Source: Bacillota bacterium (GTDB lineage: Bacteria > Bacillota_E > RBS10-35 > JAJYVN01). From it: a DNA stretch of 16,431 nucleotides. Made by a program: the position numbers and the translations under genes. Of this stretch, positions 1 to 7,202 are shown piece after piece. The notes beneath the pieces are model-generated. The model made no database searches. It saw nothing but the letters and a program-made list of their open reading frames with translations, and was not told where the DNA came from. The stretch is from the NCBI GenBank assembly GCA_021846605.1, contig JAJZWQ010000059.1, forward strand, positions 1 to 16,431, given 5' to 3'. The stretch's first letter is position 1. Every line of letters begins with the position of its first letter.

Positions 1-464
1 CATCGAGGAGCACATCCTGGCCTGCAAGCACCACGGCTACCAGAGCACGCACGCCTTCTCGCTGAACTGGAACGCGCTGCGCGGCTGGCACTACCTGCCG
101 CTGCTGGGCCGGCTGCTCAACACCCTGGCCTGCTACTGGGCTGTGGGCCCTGGTCTGCGCCCGCGGCTTCCGCGGCACGCTGCTCTTCCTGCGCGAGACC
201 TACCTCCACCCCTGGCTGAGCCCGGAGCGCCTGCGCGCCCTCTGCGCCCGGAGGCCCCAACTGCGCCTGATCCGCGCCCACGGCGGCCCCCACCGGGCAT
301 CCGGCCTGCCGCCAGGCGAGCACCGACCTGCCGAGCGCATCTTCACCCAGCCCAGCACCGCCCCGCCGGCCCCTGCCCACACTCCGGCAGGCCTCCGCCG
401 TGCCTGCTCGGGCCACTCATGCTTCAGCGCTGCCAAGCGGCTGCCGTCCTGGACAGCCGTCTAG
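1..464 (+). pseudogene. DDE-type transposase, C-terminal remnant (frameshifted, 5' end outside window)
   Basis: The frame starting at base 2 reads as the C-terminal part of a DDE transposase: an IEEHILACKHHGYQ stretch, then THAFSLNWNALRG and LLGRLLNTLACYW. The acidic residue followed by K-H-H-G-Y and a downstream N-W-N-A-L-R-G resembles the region around the last catalytic Glu in IS4-like transposases (family knowledge; the exact family is not certain). Near 138-141 the coding frame moves to the next frame, which continues as ALVCARGFRGTLLFLRE and ends at TAG 462-464. The same frame stays readable beyond that stop (a TFLADLLGVDAAARREHH stretch) until TGA 585-587, so the dead gene may extend to 587. 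The catalytic core lies left of the window or is lost. The frameshift and internal stop indicate an inactive copy. Confidence 0.6.
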
Positions 465-746
465 AAGCCGCAGTGCCGCACCAGGTGCCCCCCGCGGACT
501 TTCCTGGCGGATCTGCTCGGAGTGGATGCGGCGGCGCGGCGGGAGCACCACCTGGTCACTTGGACGCGCCAGGCGCGTTGCGCCTGATTCTCATCCGAAC
601 ATCTCGCGATGCAATCCAACGACTGTTCGGTGCCGTGTTCCTGGAACACAGCAAGAGACGCTATCCACGTCGCCCGCGGTCACTTGCCGGATACTCAGAC
701 CACGCCCCAGATCCCGGTGATCGGGGCCATGGCCCGCCAGCCGCGC
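465..746. other. gene-poor stretch between transposase remnant and macro-domain gene
   Basis: I see no intact gene here. Bases up to 587 may be further decayed transposase C-terminus in the same frame as the remnant to the left. The rest shows no convincing start/SD pair on either strand. It is less GC-rich than the flanking genes around 590-660. A perfect 7-bp hairpin lies at 570-586. Confidence 0.4.
570..586. terminator. possible hairpin terminator (CAGGCGC-GTT-GCGCCTG)
   Basis: A perfect 7-bp inverted repeat with a 3-base loop lies between the end of the transposase remnant and the end of the minus-strand macro gene. On the plus strand it is followed by ATTCTCAT, only weakly T-rich; on the minus strand there is no T-tract. 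Its right arm overlaps the TGA at 585-587. It could terminate either unit, but the missing U-run keeps confidence low. Confidence 0.3.
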
Positions 747-1397
747 TCAAGCTCTGCGCCCCCCAGGATCGCCGTCCTGACCGCCGGCGGTGCCTGGCGA
801 GAGCGGGGGAGGGGTGTCCCATTCCCCGCTCGTGGGGTTCGATCGGCGGGCGGGAAGACGTACGCCGGGCGGATGCGGCGCGTTCCCGGGCCGGGATGGG
901 GTCAGAACCGACTCTGCCGCCCGCCACTCCGCATCGGTGAACCCATAGACCTCCACCGCGGCAGGCACCCGTCCGCCAGCGACCGCGGCGTCGAACCCGG
1001 CGGCCATGGCCCGGCAGCTCTCCTCAGCGCCCAATCCCGCGATGCCCGCCCCCAGGAGGGGGAACGCCACGCTCCGGCAGCCGCGATCCGCAGCCAGGCG
1101 CAGGGCCGTCTCCACGCCGCGGGCCAGTTCGTCGGCGCCCGCCCGGCGGCCGCTGAACCAGTCCAGGGTCGGAACGTGCAGCACGCACCGGAAGGGGAGC
1201 CGTCCGGCGCCCGTGACGACGGCACTTCCCAGCGGACACGGCGCGGCGGCCCGGGAGTCCCGATCGAAGTCCGGACCGGCCGCGACGGCCAGTGCTCGCG
1301 CAACGCCGCCGCCATGGCGCAATTCGGTGTTCGCCGCGTTGACCACCGCGTCCGCGCGCGCGTCCAGCACGCTCCCCCGCTCCACAGACACCCGCAT
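747..1397 (-). CDS. macro-domain protein (ADP-ribose binding / putative ADP-ribosyl hydrolase)
   Basis: A 216-residue protein with the macro domain in about residues 1-155. Family hallmarks are visible: DAVVNAANTELRHGGGVA at 16-33 (the NAAN and GGGVA ADP-ribose-binding motifs) and FPLLGAGIAGLG at 112-123 (the second glycine-rich loop). The H-G-G-G-V-A form resembles the archaeal AF1521-like class, which binds ADP-ribose and can remove it from proteins (established for that family; activity here is inferred). Residues from about 167 to 216 form a Pro/Gly/Arg-rich, probably disordered tail that minimal macro proteins lack. The start is ATG 1397, preceded by GGGAGAGGA; no better start precedes the domain. 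It lies 53 bases downstream of the ABC ATPase gene on the same strand, so it is probably the last gene of the peptide transporter operon. No signal peptide; cytosolic. Confidence 0.85.
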   Translation of the reverse strand: MRVSVERGSVLDARADAVVNAANTELRHGGGVARALAVAAGPDFDRDSRAAAPCPLGSAVVTGAGRLPFRCVLHVPTLDWFSGRRAGADELARGVETALRLAADRGCRSVAFPLLGAGIAGLGAEESCRAMAAGFDAAVAGGRVPAAVEVYGFTDAEWRAAESVLTPSRPGNAPHPPGVRLPARRSNPTSGEWDTPPPLSPGTAGGQDGDPGGRRA

Positions 1398-1450
1398 TCC
1401 TCTCCCGAGCGGAGCGCCCAGCCCCGACCGGTCCCTCCCCTCGTACTTCT

Positions 1451-2395
1451 TCAGATCCGCCTCTGCCAGGGAGGGATGCCCTCGGCCTTGCCGCAGGCCA
1501 CCCAGTGCTCCGGCGCCAACTCGCGCCACTCTTGGCGCTGGTGGCGGCAGGAGGCGTCCGCCAGGGGGCAGCGTGGAGCGAACGGGCAGCCGCCCTCGGC
1601 CATCGTCTCCGTCTGGGGGCCGATGCCGCCCACATGCTGGCGCGCCCGCCCCGGATCGATATCGGGGGCGGCGGCCCAGAGCAACCGCGTGTAGGGGTGG
1701 CGCGGGGCCGGCCAGAGCGCGGCGCTCGGGCCAAGTTCGACCAGTTGCCCGCGGTAGAGCACCCCCAACCGCGTGCACAGTTGGCGCGCCAACCCGAGGT
1801 CGTGCCCCAGGTACAGGATCGTCAGACCGTGCCTGTGGCGCAACCCATCCAAGAGGGTGCTGATGTGCGCGGCCGCCGGGGGGTCCAGGGCGGCGGTGGG
1901 CTCATCGGCGACCAGCAGGGCTGGCTCGGCGCCGAGGGCGCGCGCCAACGCCACGCGCTGCAACTGCCCTCCCGAGCACTGGTGCGGGTAGCGCCAGGCC
2001 ACCTCCGGGCCCAGTCCGACGTCGGCCAGCAGTTGCGCCGCCCGCGCTGGCCGCGCCGCGGGCGGCAGCCGCAGCGCCTCGCCGACGCTGGCGGCAACGG
2101 TCCAGCGCGGATCCAAGGACAGGGCGGGGTCCTGGAAGAGGGGCTGCACGCGCCGGCCCCCCATCCGGATGGGGCCTCCCTCCAGGAGCGCCTGCCCGCT
2201 GGAGGGGCGCAGCAGTCCGGTGACGATGCGCGCCAGGGTAGACTTGCCGCTCCCGGACTCGCCGAGCAGTCCCAGCGCGTCCCCGGCCGCCAACTGCAGG
2301 CTCACGCCGTCCAGGGCGCGCACGGTCCGCCGTCCATGGCGGTAGGTGTGCCCGAGCGCCTCGGTCGCCAGTAGCGGCGTTGTGGCGCCGGTCAT
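1451..2395 (-). CDS. dppF: oligopeptide/dipeptide ABC transporter ATP-binding protein (OppF/DppF type)
   Basis: A 314-residue ATPase subunit that powers peptide import. Walker A GESGSGKST is at 45-53, Q-loop LFQDP near 88, signature CSGGQ at 140-144 (Cys replaces the usual Leu/Val), Walker B LLVADEP at 160-166 and the switch His in LGHDL near 198. The C-terminal Opp/Dpp extension is present (HPYTRLLWAAAPD, then CPFAPRCPLADASC with further cysteines), the region that in some Dpp ATPases carries an Fe-S cluster or contacts the partner. The ATG overlaps the TGA of the upstream ATPase by 4 bases (ATGA), indicating translational coupling. Family membership is certain. Dipeptide versus longer oligopeptide (or nickel) substrate cannot be told from sequence, so the Dpp name is by type. 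Confidence 0.93.
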   Translation of the reverse strand: MTGATTPLLATEALGHTYRHGRRTVRALDGVSLQLAAGDALGLLGESGSGKSTLARIVTGLLRPSSGQALLEGGPIRMGGRRVQPLFQDPALSLDPRWTVAASVGEALRLPPAARPARAAQLLADVGLGPEVAWRYPHQCSGGQLQRVALARALGAEPALLVADEPTAALDPPAAAHISTLLDGLRHRHGLTILYLGHDLGLARQLCTRLGVLYRGQLVELGPSAALWPAPRHPYTRLLWAAAPDIDPGRARQHVGGIGPQTETMAEGGCPFAPRCPLADASCRHQRQEWRELAPEHWVACGKAEGIPPWQRRI

Positions 2396-3420
2396 GCCCG
2401 ACGTCCCTCCGCGTCCGGCGTATGGAGCCAGCAGTGGACGCAGTGGCCGTTGCCGCCGTTCGGAGCCGGCAGCGCCGGGGGCCAGCCCGCGCCGCAGGCC
2501 GGGAGCACCCAGGCGCAGCGGGGGGCAAACGGGCAGCCCGGCGGTGGGAGCAGGGGATCGGGGGCGCTGCCGGGGAGGGGGCTGGGCGCCCGCACCTCCG
2601 CACCGGGCGCGGGCGGCGCCGCCGCCAGCAGGGCCTGGGTGTATGGATGGGCGGGGCGCAGCAGCACGTCGGCGGCGGATCCCTGTTCCACCATCCGCCC
2701 GGCGTAGAGGACTGCGACGCGGTCGGCGAGGCGGGCGACCAGACCCAATTGGTGGGTCACCAGAAGAAGGGTGAGCCCCCGCTGCGCGCTCAGCGCCCCC
2801 AGGACATCGGCCACCTGGGCGGCGACCGTGGCGTCCAGGCCGGCCGTGGGCTCGTCGGCCAGCAGGACGGTGGGATCGCCCGCCAGGGCCAGGGCGAGGA
2901 GGGCCCGGCGGCGCATACCGCCGCTGAGTTCGTGCGGGTAGGCCCGCGCCGCGCCCTCGGCCAGCCCGATCCGCCGCAGGTGGTCCAGGGCATCGGTCCA
3001 GGCCGCCCGCGCGGGCAGATGGTGGTGCAGGGCGCACACCTCGGCCACCTGGCGGCCGACGATCATCGTGGGGTCCAGGGCGTCGCCGCTCTCCTGGAAG
3101 ACGACGGCCAGGTGGCGGCCGCGCAGCGCCCGCCAGGCGCGCGCGTCCAGGGTCAGCAGGTTGCGTCCCGCCAACACGGCCTGCCCGGCCGTATCGGCCC
3201 CGGGCGGCAGCATGCCGGCCAGCGCGGCGAGCAACGAGGACTTCCCCGAGCCGGATTCGCCCACCAGGGCGAAGATCTCTCCGGCCTCCACACCGAACGA
3301 CACATCGCGCACGGCCGCCAGCGGGCCGTGCGGCGTGGGGAAGGTCACCGCCAGTTGCCGGACCTCCAGTAGCGCCAGTGCTCTGCCCCCTTCCCACGGC
3401 GTCCGCAGACCCCGGGTCAC
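2392..3420 (-). CDS. dppD: oligopeptide/dipeptide ABC transporter ATP-binding protein (OppD/DppD type)
   Basis: A 342-residue partner ATPase. Walker A GESGSGKSS is at 54-62, Q-loop VFQES follows, the signature is LSGGM, Walker B is VLLADEPTAGLD and the switch His is in VTHQL. The C-terminus has HPYTQALLAAAP and CPFAPRCAWVLPACG plus late cysteines, typical of Opp/Dpp ATPases. The chosen start, GTG 3420, overlaps the stop of the upstream permease by 4 bases (GTGA), as at the other junctions of this operon. However, it has no good SD and adds 14 residues absent from typical OppD proteins. A CTG at 3378, seven bases after GGAAGGGGG, would give M-A-L-L-E-V-R, the usual N-terminus. That rare start is a serious alternative. 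Confidence 0.92.
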   Translation of the reverse strand: MTRGLRTPWEGGRALALLEVRQLAVTFPTPHGPLAAVRDVSFGVEAGEIFALVGESGSGKSSLLAALAGMLPPGADTAGQAVLAGRNLLTLDARAWRALRGRHLAVVFQESGDALDPTMIVGRQVAEVCALHHHLPARAAWTDALDHLRRIGLAEGAARAYPHELSGGMRRRALLALALAGDPTVLLADEPTAGLDATVAAQVADVLGALSAQRGLTLLLVTHQLGLVARLADRVAVLYAGRMVEQGSAADVLLRPAHPYTQALLAAAPPAPGAEVRAPSPLPGSAPDPLLPPPGCPFAPRCAWVLPACGAGWPPALPAPNGGNGHCVHCWLHTPDAEGRRA

Positions 3421-4268
3421 CCGCCAGGCGGCTGCCCCGCGCGCAGGCAGTCCCCCAGGAGATAGCAGGCCAGCAGGGTGAGGACCAACGCCGCCGCCGG
3501 GAACAGCAGAGGGTAGGGGTCCAGGAGAAACGTCGGGGCGGCCAAGCTGATCAGGGAGCCCCATGAGGCCAGGGGCGGACGGACCCCCAGCCCGATGAAC
3601 GACAGGAAGGCTTCGGCGAAGATGGCCTGGGGGAGGCTGTATGAAAGCCAGGCGAGGACCGGACCCCACACCTGCGGCAGCAGGTGGCGGAAGAGAACGC
3701 GCGGGCCGGAGACCCCCAGCGCCCGGGCGGCCAGCACGTAGTCCCGGTCGCGCAGCCGCTGGACCTCCCCGCGCACCAGGCGCGCCATCCCCAGCCAGTT
3801 CACCAAGGCGATGGCCAGCACCACGGACACCGGCCCCGGGCCGCGCACCGCCAGGAGCGCCATGGCCACCAGCAGGAAGGGCACCCCGTACAGTACGTCG
3901 ATCACCCGGGCCATCACTTGGTCGACGGCGCCGCCGAGATACCCGGCCACCCCTCCATACACCACCCCCACGCCCAGATCCAGGGCGACGGCGGCCAACC
4001 CGATACCCAGCGAGATGCGGGCTCCGGCCCAGGTGCGGGCAAAGACGTCCCGGCCCAGCACGTCCGTGCCGAAGGGGTGGTGGGCGCTGGGCGGCCGGTT
4101 GGCTAGGGCCAGGTGCACCTGGAGCGGGGAGGCGCCCACCAGCAGCGGGCCGATGACCGCCATCAGCACCACGCCGCCCAGGATGGCCAGCGCCACGATC
4201 AGGGTCGCGCGGCGCGCCGGACGCACCCGGCCGCTCGGCACCGCCGCCGGCAGGACCTCGGCGTTCAC
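3417..4268 (-). CDS. dppC: oligopeptide/dipeptide ABC transporter permease (OppC/DppC type)
   Basis: A 283-residue inner-membrane permease. After a short basic N-terminus comes the first membrane span (about 22-45, IVALAILGGVVLMAVIGPLL), then the OppC-type periplasmic segment with HPFGTDVLGRDVFART, a hallmark of this subunit. Further hydrophobic spans follow. The EAA-like cytoplasmic loop that docks on the ATPases is RDRDYVLAARALGVSGPRV, followed by RHLLP. FAEAFLSFIGLG near the C-terminus is also typical. The start is GTG 4268, overlapping the stop of the preceding permease by 4 bases; the stop overlaps the next gene's GTG in the same way. Length fits the family (about 280-300). Confidence 0.93.
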   Translation of the reverse strand: MNAEVLPAAVPSGRVRPARRATLIVALAILGGVVLMAVIGPLLVGASPLQVHLALANRPPSAHHPFGTDVLGRDVFARTWAGARISLGIGLAAVALDLGVGVVYGGVAGYLGGAVDQVMARVIDVLYGVPFLLVAMALLAVRGPGPVSVVLAIALVNWLGMARLVRGEVQRLRDRDYVLAARALGVSGPRVLFRHLLPQVWGPVLAWLSYSLPQAIFAEAFLSFIGLGVRPPLASWGSLISLAAPTFLLDPYPLLFPAAALVLTLLACYLLGDCLRAGQPPGG

Positions 4269-5137
4269 GGGCGCACCCCCCCGTGGCGGACGCGGGGGTC
4301 GAGCAGAGGGTGGGCCACATCGGCCAGAAGGTTGAACGCCAAGAGCAGCGCCGCATAGAAGAGCGTGAGTCCCAGGACCACGGGGTAGTCGCGGTCCAGG
4401 ATGCTCTGGACGTAGACCCGGCCCAGGCCGGGGATGGAAAAGATTTGCTCGATGGCGAACGAGCCGGTGAGGATCGCCGCGGCCATCGGTCCCAGCACCG
4501 CCAGCAGGGGAAGGGACGCGTTGCGCAGGACATGGCGCCGCAGGATCCGCCCCTCCGGGATGCCGACGGCCCGCGCGGTGCGGATGTATGCGCTAGACAG
4601 CACCCCGCGGGCCTGCGCCTGGATCAGGCGGGTGACCAGAGCCAGGGCGACCATGCCCAAGGAGAAGGCGGGCAGGATGCTGGCGGCCAGCCCCCCCCAG
4701 CCGGCCACCGGCAGCAGTTGCCACCGCACGCCGACCAGCCAGTCCACGAGGAGGGCCAGCACGAAATTGGGGACCGCCAGGCCCGCCAGGGTGACGATCA
4801 GCGCGCCCGTGGCGGCCGCTCCCCGCGGGCGCGCCGCTGCCAACAGGCCCAGGGCGATGCCGCCACTCACCGACCACCCCAGCGCCTCCAGGCCAAGGAT
4901 CCCGGAAACCGGGAAGCCCTGGGCGATGACGTCGGCCACGGTGCGCTGGGGATCGACCAGCGACCAGCCCAGGCGTCCGTGCGCCAGGTTGCCCAGGAAC
5001 GTGAGGTATTGCTGCCAGAGGGGGAGGTCCAGGCCGTAGCGGGCCACCAGTAGCGCGTGGGTGGTCGCCCCGATGTGTTGGGTGGAGAAGGGGTCCCCCG
5101 GGATGGCGTGCAGCAGGGCGAAGGTGGCCGTGGCCAC
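4265..5137 (-). CDS. dppB: oligopeptide/dipeptide ABC transporter permease (OppB/DppB type); start codon problem
   Basis: A 290-residue permease counted from the first conventional start, GTG 5137. It shows HAIPGDP (end of the first span and family motif), LDLPLWQQYLTFLGNLAHGRLG, the EAA-like loop AYIRTARAVGIPEGRILRRHVLRNA, and AIEQIFSIPGLGRV, all diagnostic of OppB/DppB. Starting at 5137 cuts the first membrane helix in half. The same frame stays open upstream to TGA at 5258-5260 and reads RYLLQRLGLALAALWAVA, the missing half of the helix and the usual R-Y-L-L-x-R-L start. No ATG/GTG/TTG exists there, but GCG 5186-5188 sits 8 bases after a strong GGGGAGG. The real gene probably began at 5188 and has lost its start codon or uses a non-standard one. 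It is the first gene of the operon. Confidence 0.85.
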   Translation of the reverse strand: MATATFALLHAIPGDPFSTQHIGATTHALLVARYGLDLPLWQQYLTFLGNLAHGRLGWSLVDPQRTVADVIAQGFPVSGILGLEALGWSVSGGIALGLLAAARPRGAAATGALIVTLAGLAVPNFVLALLVDWLVGVRWQLLPVAGWGGLAASILPAFSLGMVALALVTRLIQAQARGVLSSAYIRTARAVGIPEGRILRRHVLRNASLPLLAVLGPMAAAILTGSFAIEQIFSIPGLGRVYVQSILDRDYPVVLGLTLFYAALLLAFNLLADVAHPLLDPRVRHGGVRP

Positions 5138-5196
5138 CGCCCAGAGGGCGGCCAGGGCTAGGCCGAGCCGCTGTAAGAGGTACCGCGCGCTGTCCG

Positions 5197-5203
5197 CCTC
5201 CCC
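5197..5203 (-). promoter_or_regulatory. strong Shine-Dalgarno (GGGGAGG) with no start codon at the proper distance
   Basis: Read on the minus strand, GGGGAGG is followed after 8 bases by GCG at 5188-5186 and then codons for R-Y-L-L-Q-R-L, the conserved N-terminus of DppB-type permeases. The placement argues that translation of the permease was meant to start at 5188. Confidence 0.5.
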
Positions 5204-5585
5204 GCCGCCCGGGGTCCCACCGCTCCCGCACCCCGGGGGAGTGCAGCAGGGGTTCTGTCAGGATGTGTCGCTTCCTGCGGCGGGCGGGGATCCGCCCCGC
5301 ACGCTGGGCACAGCCCGTATCCGACCTCCCGGTGGGGATCCTGCCCGGCCCAGGTGGATCCGCGTACCAAGCGGTGTGTGCAGCCGACCACGGGAGCGCG
5401 GGGCGCGAGGAGCCCCCTGCGCGCAGGCCGCTCGGGACAAGGGGATAGGGAAGGGACGATTGTCCGGCTCGCAGCCCGCTGGAGGCCGGCGTGTGTCCCG
5501 GGATCCGTATCGCCGACCGCAGCCGCGCCGGAGGGATCGCCCGCGGGACCCGCGAACTGCGTGGTAACGATCCTCCACTTTCGAC
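5204..5585. promoter_or_regulatory. divergent intergenic region between peptide permease operon and pepC
   Basis: About 380 bases without a supported gene, between divergently transcribed dppB and pepC, so it should hold promoters for both. Visible structures are an inverted repeat GGACAA (5435-5440) / TTGTCC (5460-5465) around a purine-rich 19-base loop; a palindromic CGCGGG-AC-CCGCG-like stretch near 5541-5554; and, on the minus strand, GCACTCC / GGGGTGC just upstream of the dppB SD. I cannot identify convincing -35/-10 pairs in this GC-rich sequence. Confidence 0.4.
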
Positions 5586-6995
5586 ATGGCGGTGGCAAAG
5601 ATGTCGGACCCGACGCTCACCATCCCAGCGGCCGACCCCGATGCGGCCGATTGCGGTGCCATCGGCCCCGAAACAATCCGGGAGGTGCAGGCCCAGTTCC
5701 GGGCCGATCCCCACCGGCGGGCGGCCATGAACGCCATCCGCCAGGGCGGGATCCGCGCCGTGGCTCTGGACCAGGATGCGCGCAGGACCCAGCAGCACAC
5801 CTTTTCCACCGAGATCGAGACCGGGCCGATCACCAACCAGCACCAGACCGGCCGCTGCTGGATGTTCGCCGGGCTCAACGCCCTGCGCGTTCCGGTAAAG
5901 GAGCGGTGCCGCCTCAAGGAGTTCGAGCTCTCCCAGCCCTACCAGATGTTCTGGGATAAGTTCGAGCGCGCCAACTACTTCCTGGAGAGCATCCTGGAGA
6001 CGCGCGACAAGGCGCGGTCCGGCCGCCTGGTTTCCTGGCTCCTGGAGGGCCCGCTCAACGACGGCGGCCAGTGGGATATGTTCGTCAACCTCGTGCGCAA
6101 GCACGGCGTGGTACCCAAGTACGTCATGCCCGAGACGTTCCACAGCCGCGAGTCCCGGTGGATGAACCGTCTGCTGGTGGCCAAACTGCGCGAGGACGCG
6201 GCCCTGCTGCGCGGCGCGCACGCCGAGCAGGGCCACGCGCTACCGGCGCTGCGGGAGCGCAAGGAGGCCATGTTGGCGGAAATCTACCGCCTGCTGGCGC
6301 TCTTCCTGGGGGAACCCCCGGAGCGCTTCGACTTCGAGTACCGCGACCGGGACAATGCCTTCCACCGCGACGCGGGGCTCACCCCCGCGCAGTTCTATGA
6401 GCGGTACGTGGGGGTGGACCTGGACCAGTACGTCAGCCTGATCAACGCCCCCACGGCCGACAAGCCCTACGGCCGCACCTACACCGTGCGGTTCCTGGGC
6501 AACGTGCGCGGCGGGCGGGACGTCCTCTACCTGAACGTTGAGATCGACACGCTGAAGACCGTGGCCATGCGGCAGCTCCTGGCCGGGGAGCCCGTTTGGT
6601 TCGGCTGCGACGTGGGGCAGATGTCCGAACAGCAGTCCGGCGTCATGGACACCGCCCTCTACGACTACGAGGGGGTCCTGGGGGTGCCCTTCGGCCTGGA
6701 CAAGGCGCAGCGCCTGGACTACGGCGAGAGCCGCATGACGCACGCCATGGTCTTGACAGGCGTGCATGTCGTCGACGACCGCCCCGTGCGCTGGAAGGTG
6801 GAGAACTCCTGGGGGACCGGTTCGGGCCATGACGGCTTCTACGTGATGAGCGACGCGTGGTTTGAGGAGTTCACGTATCAGGTGGTGGTGCGCAAGGAAC
6901 GCCTGCCCGAGCACCTGCAGGCGGCACTCGCCCAGGCGCCCGTCGAGTTGGAACCCTGGGATCCCATGGGGGCGCTGGCGCGGGGCGACCGCTGA
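5586..6995 (+). CDS. pepC: aminopeptidase C / bleomycin hydrolase family cysteine peptidase (C1B)
   Basis: A 469-residue papain-fold cytosolic aminopeptidase that removes N-terminal residues from peptides; family members are usually self-compartmentalising hexamers of about 440-450 residues. The catalytic set is complete: oxyanion Gln85 and Cys91 in NQHQTGRCW, His386 in MTHAMVLTG, Asn407 in VENSWG. Other C1B signatures include LNDGGQWDMFVNLVRKHGVVPK and MPETFHS. No signal peptide. The two usable starts are ATG 5586 and ATG 5601; neither has a perfect SD, the second having GGTGG five bases upstream, so the first five residues are uncertain. The gene faces away from dppBCDF and toward the OppA-like gene, a context that fits intracellular digestion of imported peptides. 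In the C1B family the protein's C-terminal tail reaches the active site; here it extends further than usual (rich in Ala/Pro, ending GALARGDR). Confidence 0.95.
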   Translation: MAVAKMSDPTLTIPAADPDAADCGAIGPETIREVQAQFRADPHRRAAMNAIRQGGIRAVALDQDARRTQQHTFSTEIETGPITNQHQTGRCWMFAGLNALRVPVKERCRLKEFELSQPYQMFWDKFERANYFLESILETRDKARSGRLVSWLLEGPLNDGGQWDMFVNLVRKHGVVPKYVMPETFHSRESRWMNRLLVAKLREDAALLRGAHAEQGHALPALRERKEAMLAEIYRLLALFLGEPPERFDFEYRDRDNAFHRDAGLTPAQFYERYVGVDLDQYVSLINAPTADKPYGRTYTVRFLGNVRGGRDVLYLNVEIDTLKTVAMRQLLAGEPVWFGCDVGQMSEQQSGVMDTALYDYEGVLGVPFGLDKAQRLDYGESRMTHAMVLTGVHVVDDRPVRWKVENSWGTGSGHDGFYVMSDAWFEEFTYQVVVRKERLPEHLQAALAQAPVELEPWDPMGALARGDR

Positions 6996-7065
6996 CCCCG
7001 GCCCCGCCTGCCCTCAGCGTCGCGCGCGCGGAACACCCGCCGACCGGACCGCGCCGCCGGACGCA

Positions 7066-7115
7066 GCAAGGCCCCCCACCGGTGGCGGCTGGCGCTATCG
7101 GTGGCGAGGCCTTGC
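7066..7115. terminator. candidate bidirectional terminator between convergent genes
   Basis: Perfect 8-bp arms GCAAGGCC (7066-7073) and GGCCTTGC (7108-7115) enclose a second pair, CACCG (7077-7081) and CGGTG (7099-7103), making a long two-part stem. It lies between the convergent ends of pepC (6995) and the OppA-like gene (7203), where a shared terminator is expected. There is no T-run on either side, so it may act through structure alone. Confidence 0.5.
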
Positions 7116-7202
7116 CTGCTCCCCGCACCCCGACTGGTTCTGCGACGTGCGGTCTGCCCGGGCCCCCTTGGCCGTCCGCGCGCGTCGCGCCGGTCGGGTG
7201 TC

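Noticed and set aside
143..1863. Long plus-strand open frames over the macro and ABC ATPase genes
   Set aside because: They are antisense to clearly recognisable proteins, have Arg/Pro/Gly-rich low-complexity translations and no domain, as expected from high-GC codon shadows.
5205..5225. T-box-like sequence GGTGGGACCCCGG on the minus strand upstream of dppB (12 of 13 positions fit GGTGGNACCGCGG)
   Set aside because: The required antiterminator pairing partners, a specifier stem and a downstream terminator or matching anti-SD are not visible; chance matches are likely in such GC-rich DNA.
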